DNA of 13,705 nucleotides from Anaerolineaceae bacterium UBA5838 (GTDB lineage Bacteria; Chloroflexota; Anaerolineae; Anaerolineales; Anaerolineaceae): positions 1-13,705 of the forward strand of contig DJGU01000052.1 of NCBI GenBank assembly GCA_002432795.1, given 5' to 3'. A program made the position numbers and the translations under genes. The notes below the pieces were generated by a model, which ran no database searches, was not told where the DNA came from, and saw only the letters and a program-made list of their open reading frames with translations. This document shows, one piece after another, positions 11,685-13,705 of the stretch; the stretch's first letter is position 1; each line of letters starts with the position of its first letter.

Positions 11685-13699
11685 AAAAGTTGACGCACAT
11701 TTTAATTGTATTGGTCCTATTGCTTTCGCTGGGAAGTAACGCTGTTTTTTCGACCAATAACCGCACCCAGCCATTCACAGACGAATACCATTTTCTCCGC
11801 AGTTGGGGAGGGGAAGGTCTGTTTGCTCCTAAAGGCATAGACTTCACGTCGGATGGGACAGTATTGGTTGTTGACGAATCTGCCAACCGGCTTACTCTAT
11901 TGAACCCTTACCTGCAGGTAAGCAATAATTGGGGCGATTTTGGGCAAGAACCAAGTCAATTCGATCAACCATTGGATACTGCTATCGATCACTTGGGAAA
12001 TATTTATGTTTCAGATTCAGGAAATGACAGGATTCAAAAGTTTTCGCCAACTGGAGAATTTATCTTAGAATGGGGTTCGCATGGCTCTTATCCGGGACAG
12101 TTTTATTTTCCTGCTGGTATAGCTGTTGGTCCAGGAGACGAAATCTATGTTGCAGACATTTGGAATGATCGCATTCAAAAGTTCACCAGTACAGGACAAT
12201 TTATATTGCAGTGGGGCAGTCAGGGTACTGCTCAAGGCCAATTTCAAAATCCTGAAGCTATAGCGATTGATACAGATGGTTTTGTATATGTAGCCGACAC
12301 CTGGAATTTTCGTGTCCAAAAATTTTCATCGGATGGTGCATATATTACAGAATGGAGAATTTCTGACCCAGGATATAGCAACCTAGCTATAGGGCTCGCA
12401 GTTCAGGGAAACCAATATGTCTATGTTATCGATGGGTATGAAATTAAGAAGTTTACAACCACGGGTAATTTGTTATTGCGTTGGGGCGGCTATGGTACTG
12501 AACAGGGGCAATTTGTTTCTCCAAGGGGCATAGGTGTTGACACAAACCAAAACGTTTTCGTAGTAGATAGAGGAACAATTCAAAAATTTTCTGAATTGGG
12601 TGCTTTTATTACGCAATATTACAAACCGACTTATGAGCCGGGATATTTTGCTTATCCTGGAGGCTCAGCAACAGACCAGGATGGAAATATTTATGTTGCT
12701 GATACGAATTATCACCGTATCCAGAAATTTTCTTCTTCCGGTACTTTTATTTTAACATGGGGCGTTCAGGGTAGCGGTTCGAGTCAATTCTTATTCCCCA
12801 ATGATCTGGCCATTGATCAAGATGGCATGGTGTTTGTTGCGGATTCAGGCAATCATCGTGTTCAGGTCTTTAATAGTGAGGGGGTTTATGTGCGCAGCTG
12901 GGGAACGAATGGTAATGGTCCGGGTCAGTTTAATTATCCAAAAGGAATTACTGTCGCTGGAAACTATGTCTATGTGGCTGATACAGAAAATTATCGAATC
13001 CAGGTATTTGATAAGAATGGGAACTTTGAAAGGTCTTGGCTTTGTCAGGATCCTGTTTTTGAAAGAAACAATCCCCCACAGGATATAGCATTGGACAGTG
13101 TTGGAAATGTGTACACGCTCTTCTTGGATTATGTTCAAAAGTCTACCTCTGAGGGGGCTCCACTTAATTATTGGGGAAGTTATGGATCTGACATTGGTCA
13201 GCTGAATACAGCACGTTCTATCGCAGTCAATAGCAATAATGAAATACTTATCTCAGATTCTTTTAATCATCGCATCCAAATTTTTGATAGTAATGGCACG
13301 TATCAATATCTTATGGGTTCTAGAGGCAATTCTGAAGGCAAGTTTAGTTATCCCGGTGGAATTGCGTTGTATGAAGATGCGTTGATTGTTGTGGATACTG
13401 GTAATGCCAGAATTCAAACTTTTACCAAATCATTACCTGAGGCTGATCCTTACTCAGGCCTGGTCCAGGCAGGCGATATTGAGTCTGACACTTTGCTATT
13501 TTGGACTAATAGTGGTAAGTTGCCAGTTTCAATATCCTCTTATGCCTACCAGGGTGCTCAATCACTTCAATTGGGAATAGCTGTCCCTCAGATTGAACAG
13601 GGGCAAGGTGAAGCTAAGACATTTCAGACCTTTTATATTGATCCCTCTTGGGCACGCCCTGTATTAACCTTCAAATACAATATGGGCACGTCAACATAA
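11681..13699 (+). CDS. Secreted NHL-repeat (beta-propeller) protein, C-terminus probably frameshifted
   Basis: A 672-residue protein starting with a signal peptide (MKKLTHILIVLVLLLSLGS, cleavage near residue 24). From about residue 35 to 580 I count twelve repeats of roughly 45 residues. Each has a core like YVADTWNFRVQKF followed by G.FI..WG..G...GQF and a P.GIAVD strand: the NHL pattern. Twelve repeats would make two six-bladed propellers. Several blades are degenerate (for example VIDGYEIKKF and LDYVQKSTSEG). The last ~90 residues begin a separate domain (LFWTNSGKLPVSISSYAYQG, later YIDPSWARPVLTFKYNM) that stops abruptly at MGTST. The third frame would continue as HVNIIS, so a frameshift at 13685-13686 is likely. 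Propellers of this kind usually bind proteins or glycans outside the cell. There is no Shine-Dalgarno site near the ATG, and the gene is AT-richer than 1-10800. Confidence 0.87.
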   Translation: MKKLTHILIVLVLLLSLGSNAVFSTNNRTQPFTDEYHFLRSWGGEGLFAPKGIDFTSDGTVLVVDESANRLTLLNPYLQVSNNWGDFGQEPSQFDQPLDTAIDHLGNIYVSDSGNDRIQKFSPTGEFILEWGSHGSYPGQFYFPAGIAVGPGDEIYVADIWNDRIQKFTSTGQFILQWGSQGTAQGQFQNPEAIAIDTDGFVYVADTWNFRVQKFSSDGAYITEWRISDPGYSNLAIGLAVQGNQYVYVIDGYEIKKFTTTGNLLLRWGGYGTEQGQFVSPRGIGVDTNQNVFVVDRGTIQKFSELGAFITQYYKPTYEPGYFAYPGGSATDQDGNIYVADTNYHRIQKFSSSGTFILTWGVQGSGSSQFLFPNDLAIDQDGMVFVADSGNHRVQVFNSEGVYVRSWGTNGNGPGQFNYPKGITVAGNYVYVADTENYRIQVFDKNGNFERSWLCQDPVFERNNPPQDIALDSVGNVYTLFLDYVQKSTSEGAPLNYWGSYGSDIGQLNTARSIAVNSNNEILISDSFNHRIQIFDSNGTYQYLMGSRGNSEGKFSYPGGIALYEDALIVVDTGNARIQTFTKSLPEADPYSGLVQAGDIESDTLLFWTNSGKLPVSISSYAYQGAQSLQLGIAVPQIEQGQGEAKTFQTFYIDPSWARPVLTFKYNMGTST

Positions 13700-13705
13700 T
13701 TTCGG

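Overview
The window looks like a chromosomal segment of a Chloroflexota bacterium, most likely Anaerolineae-like. This is inferred from the gene mix, not proven: a tryptophan T-box in front of a TrpB2-type synthase, a Thr/Pro-rich surface protein next to a sortase-like protein, a long NHL-repeat secreted protein, and GTAGGG(G)CGA-type intergenic repeats. Nothing suggests a phage or plasmid, and no rRNA, tRNA, CRISPR or transposase gene is visible.

Layout. 135-2495 is a minus-strand block: a cytosolic GH13 alpha-amylase-family enzyme, a TetR-family regulator, and a decayed DUF1801 gene. The regulator and the amylase each have a promoter carrying the same CTATACC-N4-GGTATAG operator, so the TetR protein very probably controls itself and the amylase. 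2676-4303 is a plus-strand pair: a GrpB/UPF0157 protein with an odd C-terminal extension, then a class I methyltransferase. A small unknown gene (4374-4646, minus) faces them. 4806-6474 holds a membrane-anchored Thr/Pro-rich protein and, 16 bp later, a membrane protein with a His/Cys/Arg arrangement resembling a divergent sortase; they may form a substrate-enzyme pair. An EamA-type transporter (6499-7422, minus) converges on them.

7456-7998 has no convincing gene but is dense in inverted and dispersed repeats. It ends at the promoter of a small lipoprotein gene that is interrupted by an in-frame TGA although its reading frame stays open for another 56 codons. 8544-8908 is a complete transcriptional T-box system (promoter, stem I with a TGG specifier, T-box bulge TGGC, competing terminator) controlling a TrpB2 tryptophan synthase beta subunit. 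A small cupin gene with a strong terminator follows.

The last part (11101-13705) is AT-richer. It holds a WXG100-like small protein, one or two tiny ORFs joined by ATGA overlaps, and a secreted protein with about twelve NHL repeats (two predicted six-bladed propellers). Its C-terminal domain appears cut short by a frameshift at the very end of the window. The points most worth checking are the paired TetR operators, the sortase-like pair, the TGA-interrupted lipoprotein, and the coupled WXG100-like/NHL cluster.
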